Under the pieces are notes generated by a model that ran no database searches, was not told where the DNA came from, and saw only the letters and a program-made list of their open reading frames with translations. The position numbers and the translations under genes are program-made. Positions 37,745-48,070 of a DNA stretch of 50,795 nt are shown here, in pieces; within the stretch, counting starts at the first letter, position 1; each line of letters begins with the position of its first letter. The stretch is taken from the NCBI GenBank assembly GCA_023091735.1, contig JALKBU010000296.1:1-50795 (forward strand). Direction: 5' to 3'. This DNA comes from Trichomonas tenax (taxonomy: Eukaryota; Parabasalia; Trichomonadida; Trichomonadidae).

Positions 37745-40700
37745 TTACTTCTTGATGATCATTGAGTTTCTCTTCGGCATGAACGATCCCTTTCTCGAAG
37801 GAACCATCCTTGACTGGACGACGCTGATCTTCGGCTTTCTTGCTGGTCCTGTTTGCTGTAGCTGATCTACTGGTGCGGTGAGGAGCTCCGTGAGAACTTC
37901 CATGATAGGCCTTGATGGGTCCATCTTCTTCCTTTCCTTCATTGCTTCTGGGCTTGGCTTCCAGGACTGCGCGTTTGCAGCAGCTGGGTTTAATGCAAAA
38001 ACTTCAAGATTGCCTTCATCTTCGTCATCATCGTTGTCGTCTGAGAACTCTATTCCATCATCATCTTCCTCCTCCTCTTCGAACTCATCCTCTGGCTCCT
38101 CAACATAATCATTAGGTCCTGGCACCATCATCGCTGCAATATCATCATTGGATGGCTTAACGGAAGATGAAATAATCTTCTTTTCGACAACACTCTGGAC
38201 GTGTCTTTGCTGCTGGTGTCTGTATGCAGATGTCTTTGTAAACTGGACAATCTCTTCAAAGTCCATATCATCTGATGCGAATAAGCTGTGCTTAGGAATG
38301 AGACTCTGTCTCCTCTTCTTAGGAATCATTGGTGCGGCGTGTCTAGCAGTCAATAAGTTAGCTCTGTTCGCCCATGTCTGACCGAGGCTGATCTTATACA
38401 AAATGTTGGATGGTGTCTTTGTGCGCTTCTCTAAACCACCGTACAAGTAGATGTATGAGCCATCGTATGTGTAAGCAGCCTTGCGGAGAGAGTGTGGGAC
38501 ATTACCGACATCTAAAACTTTGTGGCACTCGAATGTTTCAGAGTCGATTGTGTATGTTGCCAAGCTTTCATCTGCGTTAGAGTTTCTACCACCAATGATA
38601 AGGATGGATGTGCCAATGACAGCCATTGCGTGGCATGCTCTTGGTGGAAGTGGTTCGCCACCAATAGCGACTTGCTGCCAGAGTAATGCCTTCATGTCGA
38701 GCATCCACATATCGTTGAGGAACTCTTTGCCGCTCTTACCACCATGAAGGAAGAGATGATCGCCGCAGATAACGACGGCGTGTCTGTAACGAGCATGTGG
38801 TCGTCCACCTGGTGGATTGACCGATGTAAGAGAGTTCTTCACTGGATCGAAGATGATAAGATCATCAAGATACTGTCCTGATGGTGTTTTACCACCGAAG
38901 ATGAAGAAATTAGTTCCTGTTGGTGTAGTTGTGTGACCATACCTTGCAGTGAATGATTCAGCACCGTTAAGAAGGAGCCGTGACCACGTCTGCTGCAGGA
39001 AGTTATATGAAAGGAATTTCGTGAATTCCATCATCTTATTCTTACCACCGATGATGTAAAGTTTTCCTCCATCGATGCTGACTGTGTGGCCGTAGCGACC
39101 ATTAGCGATAGATGTAATCTCAACACATGTTAAGTTGCTAAGCTTGATGGCTGTGAGCATAGATGTTGGATTCCTTTCATCTGTTCTCTGTCCACCGAAG
39201 AAGATGAATGTCTTGTCATAGAGGACACAGGAAGTGTCGCATGTCGGAGGGAACTCTATACTCGTCTGGAGAACCTCCCAGTTGATTGTGTAACTGTTTC
39301 CTGATTTGAGAAGGTATTTGTCTTTGCTGGACTCCATTGTTGCAAAGAACTCTGTAAATCTGTCTTGGTTATCGAATTGGATGAGCATGAATTTCATTCC
39401 TTGTGGAGTTTCGTAGTGCAATTTGAATGTTGTTTCATTTATGTATGAAAAGTGGAAACGGTAAATGTCTGTTTCATATATAACTGTGTAGTTCTTGTTA
39501 TTGTTGTTTCTGATCAATAAAATAATATCGTTGAAAACATATAACGTCGCTGACTGACTCTGCTTGTCGGAAATGATAACATTCCAACAATTAATCAAGC
39601 TGCGTTCGGGTTTGATAATCGCATACTTAGTTGTGAGGTTACTCTGAATTGATTGAAGTTTAAGTTCACGGATGGCCTTCTTCGTTGCAATATCCACGTG
39701 CTTAGACAGCTCATCGACGAGCTTCTTTGCGTAAGTCGCGCGGAAATAATCAGGATGGAATGGCGGAGAATATTTAATTAATTCTTTGACAAATAACATG
39801 TATCGAGGAATTCTCTGTACTACAGAGATCATGAAAGAAAGAAATTCTGTACCACCTTGTTCGTCAGCAAGTTGTTTGATTAATTTGAGAATTCTCGAAT
39901 CTTTTGCTTTCTTGTTCATTAAATCTGTAATTTCTTGCTGATAAGCAATAGCGTGCGTAGCAACTTTGAAATCATCAATGTGTCGCATAATAATCGGAAA
40001 AACGCATAAACAATAATCGATTTTATAAGCGCTCATGTCGTCGTAGAATGCTTGTTGTGCCTTGAGAATCGCTGGAATGTCGTCAAAAAGCGTTTTCATT
40101 TCTGCTTGTGTGAAGAAAGCCGATCTTAAGAATTTTGTTTTCCAGAAATCAATGATTGTTGATAATTGACGTATGTATTTTTCTTCTGTAGTGAAAAGTT
40201 CGTACGTTACGCTGTTTCTTTTGATAGCTTTTTCTTCTCCGCTAGATGTAAATTCGAAATTGTAAACTAGACCGCTTGATTTCGCGAGATTGAGCAAATC
40301 AGAGATTGGCATATTATTGTCAACACTCTGTCCCGAAGAATGCAGACTTACGAAGTTGTGATCGATAGAAACAAAATTCTTCGTTTCATCCAAGAAAGTT
40401 TGGACTGATCCAGTTTTGTACATTTCTTCAGTAATTGGAACATATATTTTAGGAAGTGACAGTTCGCTTTTTGATTTCGGAGTGATTGCTATCGAATAAA
40501 TTTGATTATCGTCATTTTGTCCATAAATAAAAGTTTCTGGGACATCAAATTTGCCTATGTTGTTCTGCACTATTTCGTTAATCCAGTCTCCAATGACTGC
40601 ATTGTTATCAAGTCTTTCTTCGTAATTTTTGAATCTGGCGCAAATATACTTGCTCTCGGAGAAAAATCCGGAGCGAACAGTCTCGACCGTTTGACCTACG

Positions 40701-40762
40701 AACATCGCAATGTCAAAAGTCTTGTTCATGTCATTGGGATTAAGAAGGCAAATAGAACTCAT
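37745..40762 (-). CDS. RhoGEF: DH-PH-Kelch protein with acidic tail (1,005 aa)
   Basis: The order is: N-terminal region with ubiquitin-like strands (1-180), DH domain (about 183-362; RNSVTYELFTTEEKYIRQLS start; SFMISVVQRIPRYMLFVKEL is the conserved CR3 helix), PH domain (about 375-478; LYVFNDIILLIRN), then Kelch repeats (about 508-795) with GG doublets and GRYGHT, ARYGHT, ARYRHA and PRACHA turns forming a propeller of about six blades. A very acidic stretch follows (about 885-920, EEEEEDDDGIEFSDDNDDDE) and a basic tail (ending RKGSFMPKRNSMIIKK). DH-PH modules load Rho/Rac with GTP; the Kelch propeller probably binds a partner or the cytoskeleton. This fusion is found in some protists but not in animals. 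Confidence 0.9.
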   Translation of the reverse strand: MSSICLLNPNDMNKTFDIAMFVGQTVETVRSGFFSESKYICARFKNYEERLDNNAVIGDWINEIVQNNIGKFDVPETFIYGQNDDNQIYSIAITPKSKSELSLPKIYVPITEEMYKTGSVQTFLDETKNFVSIDHNFVSLHSSGQSVDNNMPISDLLNLAKSSGLVYNFEFTSSGEEKAIKRNSVTYELFTTEEKYIRQLSTIIDFWKTKFLRSAFFTQAEMKTLFDDIPAILKAQQAFYDDMSAYKIDYCLCVFPIIMRHIDDFKVATHAIAYQQEITDLMNKKAKDSRILKLIKQLADEQGGTEFLSFMISVVQRIPRYMLFVKELIKYSPPFHPDYFRATYAKKLVDELSKHVDIATKKAIRELKLQSIQSNLTTKYAIIKPERSLINCWNVIISDKQSQSATLYVFNDIILLIRNNNNKNYTVIYETDIYRFHFSYINETTFKLHYETPQGMKFMLIQFDNQDRFTEFFATMESSKDKYLLKSGNSYTINWEVLQTSIEFPPTCDTSCVLYDKTFIFFGGQRTDERNPTSMLTAIKLSNLTCVEITSIANGRYGHTVSIDGGKLYIIGGKNKMMEFTKFLSYNFLQQTWSRLLLNGAESFTARYGHTTTPTGTNFFIFGGKTPSGQYLDDLIIFDPVKNSLTSVNPPGGRPHARYRHAVVICGDHLFLHGGKSGKEFLNDMWMLDMKALLWQQVAIGGEPLPPRACHAMAVIGTSILIIGGRNSNADESLATYTIDSETFECHKVLDVGNVPHSLRKAAYTYDGSYIYLYGGLEKRTKTPSNILYKISLGQTWANRANLLTARHAAPMIPKKRRQSLIPKHSLFASDDMDFEEIVQFTKTSAYRHQQQRHVQSVVEKKIISSSVKPSNDDIAAMMVPGPNDYVEEPEDEFEEEEEDDDGIEFSDDNDDDEDEGNLEVFALNPAAANAQSWKPSPEAMKERKKMDPSRPIMEVLTELLTAPVDQLQQTGPARKPKISVVQSRMVPSRKGSFMPKRNSMIIKK

Positions 40763-42154
40763 ATTTTAAATTTAAATTTTTTGTGACGATTATTTTCATT
40801 TCAAATGTTGGGCGTTTTTTTTTTGTAAAGATTATTGTTTAAGTATAATTTTGTGATTTTTGGTTTTTCTAATCAATGGTTTACCTATGTTTTATGAGAT
40901 TTCTAATTTTTCTTTCATTTTTTATTCATTAATAAAATCCACTTTTTCTGCTCTTTTCATTTCTTATATCTTAATTTAACCCATATTGTTCATTACTTTA
41001 CATGTTACTGTATATATTTATCAAATAATAGTTCTATATTATTATTGAAATAGAAATGTTATGCAATAGTATTTTTGCTCTTGATAATAAGGTTAATGAA
41101 TTTGTAAAACAAACTTTTCTTCGCTATATACTTATGCTAACCGATCACTGATGATACACAAGCAATTTTTATATCTATAAATTGATATACATCATAAGAA
41201 ACATAGATGAGAGCTTTAAAATATTTCCAAAATATATCATCATCATAATTGAATCCATAATGAATTATCAGCATTTGAAAAATGAAACGTTATACAAAAA
41301 TACAAAGTGCAGGGTCTATTTTATTGATATAATTGAATAGCAATAATTTTTTTCAAGAATCTCGATTTGGCTTTATGGGATCTTAGTTTTAGAGCAAATT
41401 TTGAATATCCGTAATGCGATGAACCCCGACTAATGACTAAATTAGGAATTTTTATTTGAAAATTAATGAATAGTTCATGCAATCCTCCGCTAGCTTCTAT
41501 AACCCACAAATATGATGAAATTTATTACCGTTTTCAATGATAAAATGAACCCATTGAGATACAAAAACCTTATTCCTTGGCAAAGTTTTGCATTACACGA
41601 ATCACTTGATCGATTGTTTTACCAGAAAACTAATTGCGTTTTTACATTTAGTAGCGTCAATATAATGTATCCATAATATATTGCAATTCTATCATCGAAT
41701 GTATAATTATGAAATTTGCAATCAGAGATACATATCTTCAAAAATCAAAAATAATCATTGAACATATTAACACATTGAATTAGCTCTCTATGATATGGGT
41801 TAGAATCGGATTAAATAAAATCTAGATTATTGTATTTTAATTCACGTTATTTTTGAATATTCATAATCCATACATGATTGCAGAAAGTTATCCAAGGTAA
41901 TTACGATAAAATAGTATACATTGACGAACATTTTTAAGTGGATATATATCTTACTGTTCAATTCTATGAGTTCAGTCAAATTTTAAGAGATACTCATAGA
42001 AAATTTTCAATGAATCAAGATACTTTTTTTGTAAAACAGATTTTACATTACAAAACTTCTCCAAGCGTAAACCACATCATATTTTTGCATATAGAGCCTA
42101 TACTGCAAAAATTTCTAAATAAAAGAAAGCTTGTCATTGTAAATTATTTTTTTC
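40763..42154. other. Intergenic region with one doubtful short frame
   Basis: Nothing convincing is present. A minus-strand frame at 41321-41509 (62 residues, containing GGLHELFINFQIKIPNLVIS, then RGSSHYGYSKFALKL) has protein-like composition and might be a relic of a decayed gene. A TTTACATGTTA variant of the recurring 11-base motif lies near 40997. Confidence 0.4.
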
Positions 42155-43552
42155 ATGATAAACACAGTAAATTTCCAACCAAACAGGACAAGGACACGGA
42201 CAACGCGTCCTGCAGCACAAGTGCCAGCAATGAGCCATACGCAAAACAAGCGAAGACCACTTCCAAGTCGTCGAGAAAATATTTCATCAGACAGTGGAGA
42301 CGACATTCCGCTCATTGCTACAGTTACTGATCACCCGGTTCTACTTTCTGACGATCAGGATACTGAATCTGAATCTTCTAGCGATCACATTTCGCCAGAA
42401 CAAAAACAAGTTGACTGGGGAGCACCAAATTCTCAACAAAACGCACAGAAACAAAATTTAGAACCAGAAAAACACGAAGAACCAAAGCAGGAAACCAAAA
42501 ATACGAAGAAGAGAAGAGTAAGGGTTAGAAAAGTCGCATCACAGAACGGCGAAGAGGAGGAAACAAAGACAGAGCCTGAACCGGCGACACCACCTGAGCA
42601 CAAGAAAGTCAAAAGAGTTAGAAAAGTCAAAGTAAATTATGAAGATGAAGAAGAAAAACCTGTTCAGGCACCAGCTAAGCCACCACACATCGATCAAGCT
42701 CGCTCTTCACCTCGCAGCAAACCAGTCAAAGAGATCATAGAAGACGAATCAAGCAGCACAGAAGAACTCAAAGTTGTGAGAAAGAAAGCAATCAAAGAGG
42801 AACCAAAGCAGCTCACTGAGGAACAGCAAAGAGAGCTCGACAACATGCCACTTAATATTGAAGAATCAGAGAATTTCGAAGTATTAAGGAAGAAAGGAGT
42901 TCTTGGACAAACATTCACGTTGATTAAGAACGACAGACTGATGTATGTTACAAAAGCAGGAAAGCTTCAAATTGGAAAAGGAATCATTATTTCTTCAAAA
43001 CGTTCTCAGGAAGGCAAAATGATCGGATTTTTACGTCAACATGACAGAAAGAGGAGGTTCACTTTCTACTTAGGCAAAGAAGAATCAAAGTTAGGAGAAC
43101 TTTTCGGCTTATGTTTCATTACTCCAAAAGAACAGACTTCTCGCATTCGTCAAATCCGTCTTTGCTTCCCAAAGGATCACAAACCTCACTACCCGACGAC
43201 AAAAGAACAAAATCTCTCGAGAATTTGCATGAATTACGGAAAAGAGCTTGGTGAAGAAGTACCTGATGCCAATAAAGAGGAGGAAGAAACAATAATCAAT
43301 TTCGATGATTACCAATTCCTTGAAACCCAAATTCCACACGTCAAAGAAGATGGATCATTGACACTTAATTTTGGTGGCGCAAATCCAGATCCATCAATGA
43401 AGAACTTTATTATAAGGAAGCCGGGTACAAACAAAGTATCTGTTATGGTTTTCCGTCAATCTAAGGAAATGTTCAAAGTTAGGTTTGCTGAACCATTTTG
43501 CATTGAAACAGCTTTCGGTTTTGCTCTCGCTGCTTTTGTTGGTAGCGGATGA
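42155..43552 (+). CDS. Tubby-domain protein with long disordered charged head (465 aa)
   Basis: The first 240 residues are disordered and alternately acidic and basic, with runs such as KKRRVRVRKV (118-127) and KKVKRVRKVKV (150-160) that could serve as nuclear localisation or lipid-binding patches. The C-terminal part (about 241-465) follows the tubby fold: NFEVLRKKGVLGQTFTLIKN, IGFLRQHDRKRRFTFYLGK, LTLNFGG, SMKNFIIRKPG, and the closing helix PFCIETAFGFALAAFVGS, matching the buried C-terminal helix of tubby proteins. Tubby domains bind PI(4,5)P2 and carry cargo to membranes and cilia. Trichomonads have flagella, which fits. ATG 42155 is the first start; ATG 42230 (MSHTQNKRRP) is an alternative that removes a short basic stretch. 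Confidence 0.7.
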   Translation: MINTVNFQPNRTRTRTTRPAAQVPAMSHTQNKRRPLPSRRENISSDSGDDIPLIATVTDHPVLLSDDQDTESESSSDHISPEQKQVDWGAPNSQQNAQKQNLEPEKHEEPKQETKNTKKRRVRVRKVASQNGEEEETKTEPEPATPPEHKKVKRVRKVKVNYEDEEEKPVQAPAKPPHIDQARSSPRSKPVKEIIEDESSSTEELKVVRKKAIKEEPKQLTEEQQRELDNMPLNIEESENFEVLRKKGVLGQTFTLIKNDRLMYVTKAGKLQIGKGIIISSKRSQEGKMIGFLRQHDRKRRFTFYLGKEESKLGELFGLCFITPKEQTSRIRQIRLCFPKDHKPHYPTTKEQNLSRICMNYGKELGEEVPDANKEEEETIINFDDYQFLETQIPHVKEDGSLTLNFGGANPDPSMKNFIIRKPGTNKVSVMVFRQSKEMFKVRFAEPFCIETAFGFALAAFVGSG

Positions 43553-43732
43553 GTATAATTATATATTTGTATTATGTTTATTTCATGATTGTTATAGACT
43601 AAATAAATATTGTGATGTTTTTTCTTAATTTAAAATTATAATCAAAATACTGTAAAATCACTTACGAAGACATATGTAATCATATGTAATCAATCATTCA
43701 CATTTTATCATCATTATGATATAGAATCAATC

Positions 43733-44671
43733 AAAGCTGGGCTCACAAAAATTAACGTACGAAAAAAAAATCCCTTGAAAACATATTAATTATATAGTAA
43801 ACATGATTAATATCACCCCTGTAAAAGCTTATTCGAAATCTATCGGCCAATTTTTGTATAAACAGAAAATAAATCTCTTCTTTGGCTTAAAACTTTATTT
43901 TTAGCCTTTTAACTATGATTAATGCAATACAAACACTGGGGGCTGGCTATATTTTAGATGTGTACATATAAAACAGCTAAAAATAGAGTTTGGATCGAAA
44001 TATCACGTCATTTATTTCAAGAAATGCTTTTTGTTATAAAATAATTAGTGAATATCATCTGCAAGAGCTATAGAAACCAAATATTTCATTATCCTTGTAA
44101 AGTAGCATATAGAAAAAGATAGCAATAGTTTATTCCAATAACAAAACAGCAATACATAATAAATAACCTAAAGGGCTTGATATCTATTGCATGCAGAATG
44201 CAAACAGTTGTAATGCTGTCTCTGTAAGTGAAAGAATGATGAGTTTATTTTTGCAACTCGAAATGAGCCGATAGATTCTTGATGATATTTATGTGTCCTC
44301 ATTATTAGTAAGAAATCGATCTGAGGGACCAGGCAGCAAGTCGGAATTATGCTTTTATGAAATCATTGCTATATTGATTTGCAGGTTTTAGAGAAATAAG
44401 ATGATAAACTGCGACAAAAGCGCATGCAGTGATAATAGAATCGTTACTTGTAAGATTTGAAGGTATTTGAAATAAAATGTGAATTTCGAGTTACTGGACG
44501 ATAATAACCAGCTGTGGTAATAAGATAAAATGTAGTTAAACATTTACATAAAGAGATCCACCTATCATCTTTATTCTATGCATACTGTGTTTTGGGAATA
44601 AGTAACTCTTTTATCTCCATAAATTAATAAAACGATAGAAAATGTACGTTAAATTTCGTGATCCCAGCTTT
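43733..44671. mobile_element. 939-bp element with AAAGCTGGG termini and AATC flanks
   Basis: The left end AAAGCTGGGCTCACAAAAAT, then TAACGTAC, is repeated inverted at the right end (GTACGTTAAATTTCGTGA, then TCCCAGCTTT), about 28 bp with a few mismatches. AATC flanks both sides (43729-43732 and 44672-44675), a likely four-base target duplication. In addition an 18-bp direct repeat ACATTTTATCATCATTAT lies just outside on the left (43700-43717) and on the right (44684-44701). No coding frame is credible inside, so the element is non-autonomous. Confidence 0.6.
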
Positions 44672-44675
44672 AATC

Positions 44676-46137
44676 ACTCATTTACATTTTATCATCATTA
44701 TTAAGGGGAAACTTTGAATAGTTTACATTGTGAACTAAAGTTGAATGTATCTCTTGATCTGGAAACAATAAATGGACATCAATATCTGAAAACGAACAGA
44801 CATAGGCCACTGTATAAGATGCAAATATTTACAAGACAATGGTGCGAAATTTCAAAATATTCATATAATGTAAAACTAATATTATTAACATATATTGCAA
44901 ATATTAACTCCCTATAAGATAGTTATTTTGGTTTCATCATCTTGGAAACAGATTCCGTTGAAGATCCAAGATGATGAATAGTTTACATTTTTTGTTTTGT
45001 ATTTTTGGCAAAATACTCTTTGCCAGGTAAAGATATTGACATTTTTATAACTCCATATGTATTTCCTATAGGTACATTTTTATGTGCATTTGATTTTGCT
45101 GTCCTTTGGGATCTTTCCTTTTAGTTTGTTGAGATGTGAAAAAATGGCAAGGTATATTCTTTTCAATGTTATTCAATATTACTGCCATTAATTGTAATTC
45201 CGAGGACAGTAGTTTGTCATATGTCTTATCATTACTATAATATATAAGTTTTGCATGCTGAAGTTTAATATTGGAAAAGTAGTAGCAAAACAACTTCGCT
45301 AATTGCTCATCTCCGCTGGCGATTGGATTCATTCGATTTAACATAATTATAAGCTATGCAAGTGATGAATGTGATAACATAGATGCAGTTTAAAAAAATT
45401 AAATTGCATAAATCATAAAATCATCGATATTGCATTCTTTAGTTTTTCGGTTAGTATGTTGTTTTGAAAAGTGAACGACATATGTTTGTGGGCAATTATC
45501 CATACCTTCATTAGCATTTAATTTGCTATATTTTGCAATTTCATAGATAAGGCATAGGATGAAAACAATTCAGAATAGCTGAAATTTCAGAATATTCTGA
45601 TTTAGACATTGTATAGAATTAGACTTGTACATACATATAAGACCAATATACATATGATGCTTTTTCGAATTTCGTATGATTTTGATATATTTTAGATTTT
45701 TTTGGCTAGATAAACAAATTAAATAATGATGCTATTTTATAGTTGCTGAGATTGAACGAAGGAATGATTGCTATATGGCTGCAGTATCTGGCCGTGATGA
45801 AAGAAACATATTAAGTTGTGTCAATGCGGAGATATTACTCCAAAATCAAAATGATTGGACGATAGAATGGTCTATCGTGACTTTTCACAATTTAGGAGGA
45901 ACCTTAAAACATTTTCCCAATTGCTAATTTGTTCAAAAATAACTTTGACATTTGACACTTTATTTGTCATATTTTTAATAGTTTTTTGGCTATTTTCAAT
46001 GCTAAAAATCTGACAAAATTTTCAATATTTTTGCCAGATTCTCTGTAATGTATTAATATTCTGACTTGTAAAATTGGCACCACTTTTTATTTGATAAAGC
46101 AAATGAATATACCCCTGTAAATGTGACATTATGAAAA
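44676..46137. other. Intergenic region with a hairpin and a doubtful short frame
   Basis: GAATAGTTTACATT is repeated near 44716 and 44976. A minus-strand frame at 45066-45344 (92 residues, MLNRMNPIASGDEQLAKLFC... LQLMAVILNNIEKN) has protein-like composition but no recognised domain, and may be a gene relic. A TGACTTGTAAAA variant of the recurring motif lies near 46061, about 75 bp upstream of the membrane protein gene. Confidence 0.4.
44934..44977. other. Perfect 13-bp hairpin
   Basis: TCATCATCTTGGA (44934-44946) and TCCAAGATGATGA (44965-44977) are perfect inverted arms over an 18-base loop. It lies in non-coding DNA about 260 bp beyond the AAAGCTGGG element. It may be a small foldback or a structured RNA. 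Confidence 0.65.
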
Positions 46138-47496
46138 ATGGTGTTTCATATTGGCGAATCCACGTACAGAAATCTCGGTCCTTTTCGAGTTTTGCTGTAT
46201 TTCGTGATAATATGGTCACTTTCTTCCGTTGTTTTCGTCCTATTTAACACCGATGGCGTTCCTTTATCTTCATCGATAAGTTTTGAACCAACAAAACCGA
46301 ACGAATTGAGTCATTTCGTGTTCCACCACCCTATATTACCGGAGATTACCGGTGGATATAGACTCTCTTACTGTTTTGTTCAGCCAGAATTGAATTTATT
46401 TGTTCCTTTCTCGTTTAAAGCACATGTATCGATGTTTTCTGCAGGTGTAGAACGTAGAAATTCTACAATCGTCAAAGAATTGCAATTTTCATCATATAAA
46501 TATCATTCAGCACCATTTTTTCAAGAAACACACTTGTTTTTAGCTCCAAATAGTTATACAGCTTTCGTTTTCTCTACGCAATTGTCTGGTTTGTCATCAA
46601 TCATTGTTTTCATCACTCCATTATCTGATTTAATTATTGCAAATTATTTCATACAGAAAATATTCCACACATTATCAATACTAGTTATGATGCATTACCT
46701 GTTCAAGCTGTGGAGTGCATCAAAGATAATTCGTCCATATCAAGATAAATACATTTTTTACATCTTGATTTCAGGAATTTTGCATATTGATCCATTTCAA
46801 CTCGTTTCGCATTTAGGAGTATATATACCACACATTGTGTCTTCCTTTTATACTTCATTATTTGAAGGAGTTTTATCTTATTATCTTCATTTAATGATCA
46901 GTGAGCGTTTAAATTCGAAGCAATTCCCAAAAATTAGTACTAAGTTAGCTGTTTCATTCTCATTTGCGCTTGTATTATCAAAGTTTACGATTAATATTTT
47001 AACAACAGACTTTATAACGTATCTTTATTTAATTTCATTATATACCTTTGTTTGCCTATGTACAGTTCCAATGTTGGCATCGATAATATGTCTCAAAAAT
47101 ATTCCTGGAGAGAGAAACGATTCTAATCGATCAAATTGGTACTTATTAATCCAGATAGCATCAATATTTGGAATATTTATCGGACATGCATTCCTTCAGA
47201 TGTACTTTCATGACAAAATGATCATCCAAATACTTTCTGTTTGGCTCACAACGATGGGATGTGGATGGGCATTCATGAAGCGCACAAAAAGCGAAGACTC
47301 ATGCCAATACTTGAATCTATATGAGCAAGAGAAAGAATATCTCAGAGAAAAGTTCGCAGATAAATTTGATTTTCCAAATGATACTTTTGATAAGACGACT
47401 TCGAGTTTTGTCCAGAAGAGTGACTATCTGCGCCAAAAAACTCAAAATCAGAGAAATAATATAAAATTTTTTGATTCGTCTTCCACTTTTACTTGA
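46138..47496 (+). CDS. Wntless/TMEM181-like membrane protein (GOLD plus seven helices, 452 aa)
   Basis: One N-terminal helix (about 16-36) is followed by a beta-rich lumenal segment (37-170) and then seven predicted membrane helices at about 172-192, 203-222, 230-253, 268-287, 293-318, 333-355 and 360-380. A cytosolic tail of 70 residues with a coiled stretch follows (EQEKEYLREKFADKFDF). A single helix, a lumenal beta domain and seven C-terminal helices is the plan of the Wntless/TMEM181/GPR180 group, which carries cargo through the Golgi and endosomes. One lumenal glycosylation site (NST, about 108) is seen. The match is by architecture, not by signature motif. An upstream ATG at 46131 is out of frame. 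The downstream neighbour converges. Confidence 0.5.
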   Translation: MVFHIGESTYRNLGPFRVLLYFVIIWSLSSVVFVLFNTDGVPLSSSISFEPTKPNELSHFVFHHPILPEITGGYRLSYCFVQPELNLFVPFSFKAHVSMFSAGVERRNSTIVKELQFSSYKYHSAPFFQETHLFLAPNSYTAFVFSTQLSGLSSIIVFITPLSDLIIANYFIQKIFHTLSILVMMHYLFKLWSASKIIRPYQDKYIFYILISGILHIDPFQLVSHLGVYIPHIVSSFYTSLFEGVLSYYLHLMISERLNSKQFPKISTKLAVSFSFALVLSKFTINILTTDFITYLYLISLYTFVCLCTVPMLASIICLKNIPGERNDSNRSNWYLLIQIASIFGIFIGHAFLQMYFHDKMIIQILSVWLTTMGCGWAFMKRTKSEDSCQYLNLYEQEKEYLREKFADKFDFPNDTFDKTTSSFVQKSDYLRQKTQNQRNNIKFFDSSSTFT

Positions 47497-48070
47497 AAAC
47501 ACAGTCCCATCCTTATATTTTATCCTTTGTTTGTTATCCATGTAAATGTTTAAGTATGAAAAAAGAATGTGAATTGATGTATTAACAAAAAGTAAGAGAA
47601 TTCAGATATATGCAAAGGACCTTTGGGCCGAAGCGATGACACTGAGAATACCAGATAAAATATGACAAAAGGAAAAAAAAAACAAATTGTAAAATTGAGA
47701 TTGAGAGGCCATAGATGTTAAGAAAAAGAGGGCATCGGTGAGCAAAAATAAATACAAATAAATTTTTAAAATACAACAGTCGATAAAACTATGACAATAG
47801 ATCCGGTGGTTACATGCAAATTATTCAGCTCTGTTCATCGCACTTTCACAAGCTTCGATTACAGGCATACGTATAAGTTCCGACTCAGTTATACATAAAT
47901 AGTCGGATTTTATTGATTACTGCGAATATTGCATCATACAATCGGCTGAAAGTGATAGCTGTTGATTTGCATCGTTCAATAGAGTATTATTACGACAAAA
48001 ATTGCAAGCGGTACATTGTTTCCCGGGCTTGGAACGATATTTTCAAGGTCATATGTCAGTATTAAAGAAA
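47497..48070. other. Convergent intergenic region
   Basis: This 574-bp stretch lies between the stop codons of two converging genes. It holds a short A-run and CCTTTGGG strings (near 47620) but no credible frame or repeat. Confidence 0.5.

Noticed and set aside
41938..42330. Plus-strand frame of 130 residues upstream of the tubby gene
   Set aside because: It overlaps the tubby gene in another frame and its upstream part looks like translated intergenic DNA.
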